DNA of 64,000 nt from Ga0077548 sp035440445 (GTDB taxonomy: Bacteria; Pseudomonadota; Alphaproteobacteria; Rhizobiales; Xanthobacteraceae): NCBI GenBank assembly GCA_035440445.1, contig DAORMJ010000005.1:62001-126000 (forward strand). Direction: 5' to 3'. Below the pieces are notes generated by a model. That model made no database searches, was not told where the DNA came from, and saw only the letters and a program-made list of their open reading frames with translations. Position 1 is the first letter of the stretch, and each line of letters opens with the position of its first letter. This document shows positions 51,334 through 59,471 of the stretch, piece after piece. The position numbers and the translations under genes were made by a program.

Positions 51334-52484
51334 GCGAGTTCTACAGGGAGGATTTCAACGCGCTGTCGGACGATGAGTTTCGATCGCTTGCAGGTAGATT
51401 CCTCGAGGCGGCGCATCCTGCTCGCTTGCGCGATCCTGACAAGCGGCTGCACTGGAGCGATGCGAAGGACTGGTACTTCGCGCTTTCCAAGCACGGTTGG
51501 CTTGCGCCTGCCTGGCCGAAACAATACGGGGGAATGGGCCTGACGCCGGCAAAGCAACTCATCTACCTCGATGAGTTCGAACGATTTGGTGCTGCCCGAA
51601 ATCCGGATCACGGCATTATTCTGCTGGGGCCGTTGCTTATCCGCTATGGTTCGGAGGAACAGAAAGCGTTCTTTCTTCCGAAAATCTTGTCTGGAGAGCA
51701 CATCTGGTGTCAGGGCTATAGCGAGCCGAATGCAGGATCGGACCTTGCCAGCCTGCGGACCAAGGCGGTTTTGGAAGGGGACGAGTGGGTCATCAATGGT
51801 CAAAAGACCTGGACGACTCTGGCGCAGGATGCAAACTGGATTTTTCTCCTTGTTCGCACGGATTCGAGCGTTCGCAAGCAGGAGGGTATCAGCTTTCTGC
51901 TCGTGCCCATGACGTCGAAAGGCGTAACCGTTCGCCCAATCCGGAACCTCGATCTTCACGACGAATTCAGCGAAGTATTCTTCGAGAACGTGCGCGTGCC
52001 ACGCGATCATCTCGTCGGTGAGGTGAACCAGGGCTGGAAGATGGCCCGGGCATTGCTTGGGTTCGAGCGAATTTTCTTGGGATCTCCTCGTCAGTCCAAC
52101 TACGCGCTCGTGCGATTGAGACAATTGGCGCAGGCAACCGGTCAGTGGAATGATCCCGTGTTTCGAGAGAAGTACCTCCAGTTCAATCGTGATCTGGAAG
52201 ACCACAAGGCACTTTTTGAGGTGTTTGCCGCACGGCTTCGGCGCGGTGAGGATCTTGGTCCAGATGTTTCCATGCTGAAGGTCCACCAAAGCGAAATGTT
52301 CCAGCGCATCACAGATCTTATGATGGAGATTGCCGCGGAGCGGGGTGCCTTGATGGAAACCGGTAAGAAGGAAGTAAATGCGGCAAGACTTTTTCTGAAT
52401 GCTCGGCCAGCGACGATCTATGGCGGCAGCTCGGAAATTCAGCGCGATATTCTCGCCAGGCATTTTCTCGGTTCATCGAATTAG
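51330..52484 (+). CDS. Acyl-CoA dehydrogenase, larger partner subunit
   Basis: A 384-residue dehydrogenase. It keeps the flavin segment WCQGYSEPNAGSDLASLRTK, the INGQKTWTTLAQDANW segment and the C-terminal IYGGSSEIQRDILARHFLG. In MCAD-type enzymes the last motif has a catalytic Glu (YEGT); here YGGS lacks it, so the base must sit elsewhere, as in many FadE-type subunits. It is translationally coupled to the shorter subunit upstream and followed by an SDR after 18 bases. Confidence 0.92.
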   Translation: MSEFYREDFNALSDDEFRSLAGRFLEAAHPARLRDPDKRLHWSDAKDWYFALSKHGWLAPAWPKQYGGMGLTPAKQLIYLDEFERFGAARNPDHGIILLGPLLIRYGSEEQKAFFLPKILSGEHIWCQGYSEPNAGSDLASLRTKAVLEGDEWVINGQKTWTTLAQDANWIFLLVRTDSSVRKQEGISFLLVPMTSKGVTVRPIRNLDLHDEFSEVFFENVRVPRDHLVGEVNQGWKMARALLGFERIFLGSPRQSNYALVRLRQLAQATGQWNDPVFREKYLQFNRDLEDHKALFEVFAARLRRGEDLGPDVSMLKVHQSEMFQRITDLMMEIAAERGALMETGKKEVNAARLFLNARPATIYGGSSEIQRDILARHFLGSSN

Positions 52485-52502
52485 GATTGTTCGGAGCTAA
52501 AA

Positions 52503-53411
52503 ATGACTCTGCAAGGAAAGGTTGTTGTTGTGACCGGCGCGGGGGGAGGCATCGGCCGGGCGATTGCCGTGGCGATGGCCGATGCCGGCGCCAAGGTTGT
52601 CGTCAATGACATCGGCGTTTCATTGGCAGGTGAGGGAGGCTCCGCCACTCCAGGCGAGGAAACCTGCGAGATCATTCGCTCCAAAGGCGGCGCTGCAGTC
52701 GCAAACGCCGATAGCGTGGCGGATTGGGATAGCGCCCAGAAGATCATTCAATGCGCGGTCGATACCTTCGGATGTGTTGATGTTGTCGTAAACAATGCCG
52801 GCATTCTCCGCGATGTGATGTTTCATAAAATGGCCCCGCAGGACTGGAATGCGGTCGTGAACGTCCATCTGAACGGGACATTCTATGTTAGCCGCGCGGC
52901 AGCAGGGTTCTTTCGCGAGCAGAATTCAGGCGCCTATGTCCACACTACCAGCACCTCGGGGCTGATTGGCAATTTCGGACAAGCGAATTATTCCGCGGCG
53001 AAGCTAGGTATCGTCGCACTTTCGAAGTCCATTGCTTTAGATATGCAACGCTACAACGTACGTTCGAATTGCATTGCGCCATTCGCTTGGAGCCGTATGA
53101 CCAATGCGATTCCCGCGCATACCCCGGAAGAACGGGAGCGTGTCAGACGCTTTGCGGAGATGGTGCCGGAGAAGAACGCACCGCTCGCGGTTTTTCTGGC
53201 TTCCAACCAGGCGGCAAAGGTCAATGGCCAAGTATTTGCAACGCGAAACAACGAAATATTTCTGATGAGCCAGAGCCGCCCCGTGCGCTCGGTGCACAGG
53301 GCCGAGGGCTGGACTCCCGAAAGTGTAGCCGAGCAGGCGGCTCCGGCGCTGATGGCCTCTTTCGTCCCGCTTGAGCGGAGCGCGGAAGTCTTCAACTGGA
53401 ACCCAGTCTGA
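52503..53411 (+). CDS. SDR, 3-hydroxyacyl-CoA dehydrogenase type (MFE-2-like)
   Basis: A 302-residue SDR. The cofactor loop is TGAGGGIGRAIAVAMADAGA, followed by the MFE-2/17beta-HSD4-like segment VVVNDIG. The catalytic residues lie in TTSTSGL and YSAAK (Tyr-x3-Lys). About 50 extra C-terminal residues (RSVHRAEGWTPESVAEQAAP) also fit the MFE-2 subgroup. It would oxidise the 3-hydroxyacyl-CoA made by the neighbouring MaoC hydratase. It overlaps the possible upstream extension of the thiolase frame but not the chosen thiolase start. Confidence 0.9.
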   Translation: MTLQGKVVVVTGAGGGIGRAIAVAMADAGAKVVVNDIGVSLAGEGGSATPGEETCEIIRSKGGAAVANADSVADWDSAQKIIQCAVDTFGCVDVVVNNAGILRDVMFHKMAPQDWNAVVNVHLNGTFYVSRAAAGFFREQNSGAYVHTTSTSGLIGNFGQANYSAAKLGIVALSKSIALDMQRYNVRSNCIAPFAWSRMTNAIPAHTPEERERVRRFAEMVPEKNAPLAVFLASNQAAKVNGQVFATRNNEIFLMSQSRPVRSVHRAEGWTPESVAEQAAPALMASFVPLERSAEVFNWNPV

Positions 53412-53460
53412 CGATCGGAAACGATCGGCAACACCAGATGCCTTTGCGCAGGAAATTGAG

Positions 53461-54657
53461 ATGAAACGAGCAGCTATCGTCGGCCCGGTGCGAACTCCGG
53501 TGGGAACATTTGGCGGATCGTTACGGAGCCTGCCGGCCGAAGAGCTCGCGACCGTCGTCATAAAGGAGCTGATAAATCGAACGAAAGTCGATCCGGAGCG
53601 GATTGATGACGTGGTGTTCGCGCAGTCCTATGCCAACAGCGAAGCGCCCTGCATCGGCCGCTGGGCGGCATTGAACGCCGGATTGCCAATTGGTGTCCCG
53701 GGCATGCAACTCGATCGCCGTTGTGGCGGGGGTCTGCAAGCTATCGTTACCGCTGCCATGATGGTCCAATCGGGAGCCTGCGACGTTGTGCTGGCCGGCG
53801 GCACCGAAAGCATGAGCAATATCGAGTATTACACCACGGGCATGCGATGGGGTGCGCGAGCAGGCTCCGTCCAGCTTTACGATAGGCTCGACCGTGGTCG
53901 CGAAAGATCACAGCCGGTCGACCGATTTGGCTCCATATCCGGAATGATCGAGACGGCCGAGAACCTGGCCAAGAAGTATTCAATCACGCGTGAAGAAGCG
54001 GATGCTTATGCTGTAGGAAGCCATCAATGCGCCGCTGCGGCGAGGTCTGCTGGCAAATTCGATGACGAGATCGTGTCCGTCAGTGTTCCCCAAAGGAAGG
54101 GCGATAGCATGGTCGTATCCAAAGATGAGGGGATTCGCGAAGATGCCAGCGTCGACACATTGGCCAAGCTCCGGGTGCTCATGAAGGGCGGTACCGTTAC
54201 CGCAGGAAATTCCAGCCAGCAGAACGATGCCGCTGCTGCGTGCCTTGTTGTGGCCGAGGACCAACTCGCTCAACTAGGACTCAACCCGATTGGGTTCGTT
54301 GTCGGCTGGGCTGCCGCTGGCTGCCATCCGGCAACGATGGGAATTGGACCGGTTCCGGCCGTAAGCAGGGTAATGGATCGGACAAGCATGACGCTTGCGC
54401 AGATGGATCTGGTGGAACTCAACGAGGCGTTTGCCTGTCAGGTATTGGCCGTTCTCAAGGAATGGAAGGATTTCGACCGGTCCAGATTGAACGTCAACGG
54501 ATCTGGAATTTCGCTTGGTCATCCTATCGGTGCAAGCGGCGCAAGGATTGCGACGACGCTGCTGCATGAACTTCGTCGTTCGAATAAGCGCTATGGCCTA
54601 GAGACGATGTGTGTCGGTGGTGGTCAGGGTCTTGCCGCAATTTTTGAGCGGGCGTAA
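53461..54657 (+). CDS. Acetyl-CoA acetyltransferase (thiolase)
   Basis: A 398-residue thiolase that would cleave 3-ketoacyl-CoA with CoA. The nucleophile is Cys88 in LDRRCGGGLQAI; the usual SGLQ reads GGLQ here, a mild oddity. The other catalytic elements are NEAFA (321-325), GHP with His354, and the second cysteine Cys384 in TMCVGGGQG. The ATG at 53461 gives the standard MKRAAIVGPVRTPVG start. It completes a beta-oxidation set (dehydrogenases, hydratase, SDR, thiolase) within one operon. Confidence 0.94.
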   Translation: MKRAAIVGPVRTPVGTFGGSLRSLPAEELATVVIKELINRTKVDPERIDDVVFAQSYANSEAPCIGRWAALNAGLPIGVPGMQLDRRCGGGLQAIVTAAMMVQSGACDVVLAGGTESMSNIEYYTTGMRWGARAGSVQLYDRLDRGRERSQPVDRFGSISGMIETAENLAKKYSITREEADAYAVGSHQCAAAARSAGKFDDEIVSVSVPQRKGDSMVVSKDEGIREDASVDTLAKLRVLMKGGTVTAGNSSQQNDAAAACLVVAEDQLAQLGLNPIGFVVGWAAAGCHPATMGIGPVPAVSRVMDRTSMTLAQMDLVELNEAFACQVLAVLKEWKDFDRSRLNVNGSGISLGHPIGASGARIATTLLHELRRSNKRYGLETMCVGGGQGLAAIFERA

Positions 54658-54671
54658 CTGGACGCGCTACC

Positions 54672-55928
54672 TTGAAAACTTTGCCGCTGGAGCAAATTCC
54701 GTTTTCGACTATCGTACGAGCGAGCGACGTTGTGGCCTGGGGGCAAGGTGCTGCCGAACCGGAAGCGCTGACCGCAGAGCTCCTGCGTTGTCGCCATCGC
54801 ATCGGTGCGTTCGAAGCGTTTATCGGAATGAGCTACGGCCAGACGCCGCAGCTCGATCACTGTGATACGGTAAAATTCTCGTCTTATTGCGCGACCGGCA
54901 ACAATCGAAAGCTTTCCGAAGCCGATCGCCTGGAGATTTATCCGTGCCATTACTCGAGTTTGACGGATTTGCTCAAGGCGCGCGTCAGAGTTCTATTGCT
55001 GCAAGTCGCGCCGACCGACCGGCAGGATATCTACAGCCTTAGCCTCGCGCAGGACTATCTTGCGCCGTTGGTGAAGAGCGCGGCTGTTGTGATAGCTGAA
55101 ATCAACGATAAAGCGCCTGCGACTTTCGGCGAAACCGAAATTCACACATCCGATATCGACTACGCCGTTCTGACGAGCCGCACCCCGATCACTGCGGGTG
55201 GAAGCCGTGGCGGTGATCCGGAAAGACGCATTGCGGAAATCATTGCGAGCCTCATCGACGACGGCATGACCGTACAAACCGGTCTAGGAGCGATTCCAGA
55301 GCTTGTTATTGAGAAGCTGTCTTCGCATCGTGACCTCGGTGTCCATTCCGGTATCATTGGCGATCAGATCGGAAACCTGATGAAGTCGGGTGCAGTCACG
55401 AATGCACGAAAGAGCATCGACCGCGGCGTGACTGTTACCGGTCAAATATTTGGATCCGCTGATCTTTACGAATTTACCGATAGAAATCCCGCAATATCTG
55501 TTCGATCGATCAATTACACGCATGCTCCGTCGGTTCTTTGTCAGCTGGAGAAATTTGCTGCAATCAACGCGGCGATCGAAGTCGACCTGACAGGCCAGAT
55601 CAATGCGGAAATGGCGGGAGGCCGTTACGTCGGTGCCGTAGGCGGAGCTATGGACTTTATACGCGCTGCGCGCGCTTCTCCCGGCGGTCTTCCGATTATT
55701 GCGTTGCCGTCAGTAGTGCGAACTCAGAGTGGATTGCAGAGCAGAATTGTTGCGTCCTTAAACGGCCCCGTTAGTACGCCGAGAGCAGATGCGGCCGTCA
55801 TTGTCACGGAACATGGCTATGCCGATCTGCGGGCTCTTTCGCTTCGCGAGAGGGCCAAAGCGCTCATTTCCATCGCGGCGCCGGAGTTTCGGGAGTCTCT
55901 CGACAGGGAATTTATGCTGGGCGCTTGA
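54672..55928 (+). CDS. Acetyl-CoA hydrolase/4-hydroxybutyrate CoA-transferase family protein
   Basis: A 418-residue class I-type CoA transferase. The glycine-rich GLGAIPELVIEKL and the CoA-site segment TGQINAEMAGGRYVGAVGGA then MDFIRAARASPGGLPIIALP are characteristic; the glutamate in GQINAE is the expected covalent residue. The start is TTG at 54672, 14 bases after the thiolase stop; I see no better ATG. Family members include 4-hydroxybutyrate CoA-transferase and the RipA-type itaconate CoA-transferase. Its position before a mesaconyl-CoA-hydratase-like gene makes the latter comparison interesting. Confidence 0.9.
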   Translation: MKTLPLEQIPFSTIVRASDVVAWGQGAAEPEALTAELLRCRHRIGAFEAFIGMSYGQTPQLDHCDTVKFSSYCATGNNRKLSEADRLEIYPCHYSSLTDLLKARVRVLLLQVAPTDRQDIYSLSLAQDYLAPLVKSAAVVIAEINDKAPATFGETEIHTSDIDYAVLTSRTPITAGGSRGGDPERRIAEIIASLIDDGMTVQTGLGAIPELVIEKLSSHRDLGVHSGIIGDQIGNLMKSGAVTNARKSIDRGVTVTGQIFGSADLYEFTDRNPAISVRSINYTHAPSVLCQLEKFAAINAAIEVDLTGQINAEMAGGRYVGAVGGAMDFIRAARASPGGLPIIALPSVVRTQSGLQSRIVASLNGPVSTPRADAAVIVTEHGYADLRALSLRERAKALISIAAPEFRESLDREFMLGA

Positions 55929-55979
55929 GTAATCGTAATACCTAACAGTGAGTTGCTTGCGCTTTGGGAGAATAAATCG

Positions 55980-56861
55980 ATGACGGAGAAAGACGTGCTT
56001 CTGAGCTCGGAACTGTTAACGGCTTTTCCGGAGCTTTCGGACTGGCAGCCCAAGCCGCTCGAGTTTACTTCCGAAATCGATGCACGCAATGCGAATAGAA
56101 TGGCAGCGCTTTTTGACCGGGCAGCGTTCGCGGTAGGCGATCCGATCCCCTTGTTGTGGCATTGGGCCTTCTTCCAGGAGCCCGCGAGCCAAAAAGAAAT
56201 CGGGGCCGATGGACATCCGAAAAAAGGTGGGTTTCTTCCTCCAATTTCGTTGCCGCGCCGGATGTTTGCGGGAAGCAGATTATCTTTCCATCGGCCGCTG
56301 CGTGTCGGCGAAACCTACCAATACATTGCTCGTGTTGCCGATATCTCGCTAAAGCAGGGAAGGTCGGGAACGCTGGCTTTTGTGAGGATTGATCATAGCA
56401 TTGTCGACAAGGATGGAGGCGCCTGCCTCGATGAAAATCAGGATGTTGTCTATCGCGGAGCATCCGCGGCTTCCCAACAATTGAATGCAGTTTCGAACAG
56501 CATCCAAGATTGGGACTGGGAAGAAAAGGTAGTGGCTGATCCAGTCATGCTGTTCCGCTATTCAGCCGTTACCTACAATGGACACCGCATTCATTATGAC
56601 TTTCCTTATGCAACGCAAATTGAGGGATATCCCGGACTTGTTGTACACGGACCGTTGCTTGCAACCTTGATGACGAAGGCAATAAGCGAACGGATTCCTC
56701 ATGCTCAGTTGAAAAAGTTCGAGTTTGCTGGAAAGTCACCGGTATTCGGTGGCAACGAGTTCAGCGTGGCCGTGCGCCGGCTACGAGATTCGAACAGCGT
56801 AGAATCTGCAGTGCTGAGCAACGGTATTATCGCAATGAGCGGTAAGGCCGAACTCGAATAG
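55980..56861 (+). CDS. Mesaconyl-C4-CoA/itaconyl-CoA hydratase-family protein (FAS1-like/MaoC)
   Basis: A 293-residue double-hotdog hydratase. Family-typical segments are DPIPLLWHWAFFQE, KKGGFLPPISLPRRMFAGS, FHRPLRVGETYQYIARV, LFRYSAVTYNGHRIHYDFPY and GYPGLVVHGPL. These resemble mesaconyl-C4-CoA hydratase (3-hydroxypropionate cycle) and the RipB itaconyl-CoA hydratase. GGGAG lies ~10 bases before the ATG at 55980. It follows the CoA transferase and would hydrate a branched unsaturated C5-type or similar CoA ester to a 3-hydroxyacyl-CoA. Confidence 0.9.
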   Translation: MTEKDVLLSSELLTAFPELSDWQPKPLEFTSEIDARNANRMAALFDRAAFAVGDPIPLLWHWAFFQEPASQKEIGADGHPKKGGFLPPISLPRRMFAGSRLSFHRPLRVGETYQYIARVADISLKQGRSGTLAFVRIDHSIVDKDGGACLDENQDVVYRGASAASQQLNAVSNSIQDWDWEEKVVADPVMLFRYSAVTYNGHRIHYDFPYATQIEGYPGLVVHGPLLATLMTKAISERIPHAQLKKFEFAGKSPVFGGNEFSVAVRRLRDSNSVESAVLSNGIIAMSGKAELE

Positions 56862-56906
56862 CTCAATAACAGGACTCGATCTTATATCGAAGAGGCTAGG
56901 CTGTGC

Positions 56907-57572
56907 ATGACGACAGCATTGGATCAGATTCTAGAGTCTCGATTTAGTTGCCGGGCCTTTGTCGATCGACAAGTGCCCAGGCAAACGATTGAAAAGATTT
57001 TGACAGCGGCGCAAAGAACGCCATCTTGGTGCAATACACAACCGTGGCAGCTTATCCTAACAAGTGGTAATTCGACCCAAAAGTTTCGAGCAGCCTTTGC
57101 AGCACATTTGGCGACGAACCCAAAATTGCAGCCCGATATTCCGTTTCCGCAAGAGTATCGCGGGATTTATCAAGATCGCCGCCGCGAATCTGGTTTTCAG
57201 CTTTACGCTGCACTGGGAATAAAGAGAGGAGATCGGGCAGCTTACGAATGCCAGACCCGCAAAAATTTCTCGTTCTTCGGCGCCCCGCATGTTGCTATTC
57301 TGACAACGGCCGAGGAGCTTGGCGTCTACGGGGCTGTAGACTGTGGAGCATATATCGGCGTATTCACGCTTGCCGCCTGCGAGCTCGGGGTTGCTACGAT
57401 CCCGCAGGCAGCTCTTTCTGGCTACAGCGCTTTTATTCGAGAGTACTTTTCGGTTCCGGACGGCAGGAAAGTCGTCGCAGGCATCTCTTTTGGATATGCT
57501 GACGAGAGACATCCAGCTAACAGCTTCAGGACCAATCGCTCTTCTATCGACGCCGTGGTTGATTGGAAGTAG
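56907..57572 (+). CDS. Nitroreductase-family flavoprotein
   Basis: A 221-residue FMN-dependent protein. The N-terminal phosphate-binding arginines are in SRFSCRAF, then PSWCNTQPWQLI. GAPHVAILTTAEELGVYGAV and FGYADERHPANSFRT are the C-terminal flavin-site elements. The nitroreductase superfamily reduces nitro groups, quinones, flavins or enoyl-type bonds; the role here is unknown. It is the last gene of the rightward run, 45 bases after the hydratase; a DNA methyltransferase relic converges on it. Confidence 0.92.
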   Translation: MTTALDQILESRFSCRAFVDRQVPRQTIEKILTAAQRTPSWCNTQPWQLILTSGNSTQKFRAAFAAHLATNPKLQPDIPFPQEYRGIYQDRRRESGFQLYAALGIKRGDRAAYECQTRKNFSFFGAPHVAILTTAEELGVYGAVDCGAYIGVFTLAACELGVATIPQAALSGYSAFIREYFSVPDGRKVVAGISFGYADERHPANSFRTNRSSIDAVVDWK

Positions 57573-57619
57573 CAGAAATTAGCTGAGTTGTGTCTGCGTG
57601 TTCCTTTCTCCCGCTAAGG

Positions 57620-58930
57620 CTAAAATGGCTCGTTCTTTAAACGTATAGCTGATCCACCAGTTAGCGACTGATATCTCTGAATAGCTAAATCGACGTATAC
57701 TGGGTCGAGCTCGATCGTTCTGCACCGACGTCCGGTCTTTTCGGGGGCGATCAGCGTTGAACCTGATCCGAGGAACGGATCGATGACGATGTCGCCGCGG
57801 CGTGTGAGATCGAGAAGGGCATCCTCCATCATTGCGACAGGCTTTACCGTCGGGTGGTCGGACAGGTTCCGCGCTTCTGAGCCGATCGTCGACGCGCCGG
57901 GGTAGTTCCAGACGTTTGAGCGCCAGCGCCCGTTTTTGCCGAGGGCGACATTGTTGATGTGCTGGGTGTCTCCTTTGCGGTAGAGCGGCAGGAGTTCGTG
58001 CTGGGAGCGATAAAGGCTTCCCATGCCGGCATTGGTCTTGGTCCAGACGATGAGGTTTAGCGGGGTCAAGCCCTGGTTTGCCGCTGCCACGTGGACCGTG
58101 GGGTAGCCCCGCCAATCGATGAAGCTCCCCAGTACACCGCCATCGACAAGGTACCCGCTGCAGGCCGTCATCCAGGCCTGGTTGAATGCTAAAAACTCAG
58201 CGTCGCTCATTTCGCCACTGGCCATCAAAAACTCGCGATGGTCACGCTTGGTGACGTTGCCGGCGATCTTCACGTTGTAGGGGACGTCCGTGAGGAGGAA
58301 CTGGGCTTGTTCGCAGTCCATGATCTTGGCGATAACCGCGGGGTCGGTTGCGTCCCCGCAGATGATCTTGTGCTCGCCCAGGATGAACACGTCGCCGGGC
58401 CGAGCTACGGCCGGCTGATTGGGTATTGGCGCGAGCGGCTCGGGCTCTGGAGCGATGGTATTCTCGTCGAGCAGGATCTGGTCGACCTCGATTTCGGTGA
58501 AGCCGGTGATCTCGAGCGGCATATCTTCGAGAATGAGTTCCTCGAACTCGAGCTTGAGTTCCTGTAGGTCCCAGGTACCGCGTCCTGCAGGCGATTGACG
58601 GCTATGCGTAGGAGCCGTTGCTCGCTCTGGTTCAGGTGCCCGGTGACGACACAGGAGATGGTGGTAAGTCCAAGGGAACGGCCGGCTTCCAGTCTCGACA
58701 GACCGTCCAGAACCTTGTTGTCCTGATCGATGATGATCGGGACGCAGAAACCCAGGTTCTGGATCGAGGTGGCGATCGCCTTGACCTGAAGTGGATCTAC
58801 GGAACGGAGTTTCCGCTTCGGGACGGTCAGGTCGCCGATAGGACGCATCACAATCTGAAGCTCAGGTGCGATGTCATTCCGGGTCAGGCGATTCACAGGT
58901 TCAGCCTCGGCCTGCCGTTTAAAGGCTTCG
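57620..58930 (-). pseudogene. ParB-like/DNA methyltransferase paralogue, frameshifted and with altered DPPY
   Basis: The N-terminal part (58930-58580) encodes the ParB-like domain (RPIGDLTVPKRKLRSVDPLQ, KVLDGLSRLEAGRSLGL). The methyltransferase part (58570-57620) is in another frame and opens WDLQELKLEFEELILEDMPL. The switch falls at 58576-58580, where one extra G would restore a continuous protein. The catalytic DPPY is also changed to DVPY (Val codon 58283-58285), although DPFLGSGSTL is intact. It is a clear homologue of the intact gene at 59472-60860. Two independent lesions argue for a dead gene. Confidence 0.85.
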
Positions 58931-59199
58931 ACAACGACCATGCTGTCTTCCAGAAGCGGCGTGATGACCAATCCGGACTGACGCGTGACCGTATCGACAA
59001 TGGCCAAATCCAGTTCTTCCTGTACGGTCCAGCGGCGCAAGCGGGCATTGAACCCTTCGACCAGTTTTATATCCGCGCAATCGAAGCGTTGAGACCAGTT
59101 CACAATCGAAACCGCCATCGCGCTGGCGAGCAGGCTTGTTTCATCAAAGGCCGGCACCATTCCGATCCGAAGCGGTCGGGATTTCGAATGTCGCAACAT
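58930..59199 (-). pseudogene. LysR substrate-binding-domain fragment fused to the methyltransferase relic
   Basis: Ninety residues read LRIGMVPAFDETSLLASAMA, VEGFNARLRRWTVQEELDLA and IVDTVTRQSGLVITPLLEDS, the first lobe of a LysR-type effector domain. There is no DNA-binding domain. It runs in frame straight into the ParB-like domain (EAFKRQAEAEPV) near 58930. This junction marks a recombination or insertion breakpoint inside a former LysR gene. Confidence 0.75.
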
Positions 59200-59471
59200 A
59201 CTGCTTCAGGTAGGAGTGAAATCGATTTCACGTCGCCGACGACTCTGGCGGTATTATTCAGAAGGTCGAAAGAGTTGATGCTGAACGCTACGGTAGAGAT
59301 TCTAGGTTTGGGTATCGCCACGATCATGTAAACTTAGTTCGATGATAAGCGCGCCACGGCCGAGCTGCGCTCAATTCCTGATAACGTCTCAGTGATCGAA
59401 GTGGTACGAGATCAACAAAAAGCGCTGTAGACTACTCGCTGATGGTCAAGTTGCGCTATTCCTCTGCCGCG

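Noticed and set aside
58405..59199. A genuine 264-residue LysR-ParB fusion protein
   Set aside because: The last ~55 residues are a serine/arginine-rich shadow frame, while the methyltransferase continuation is in the other frame. The fusion is a breakpoint plus a frameshift.
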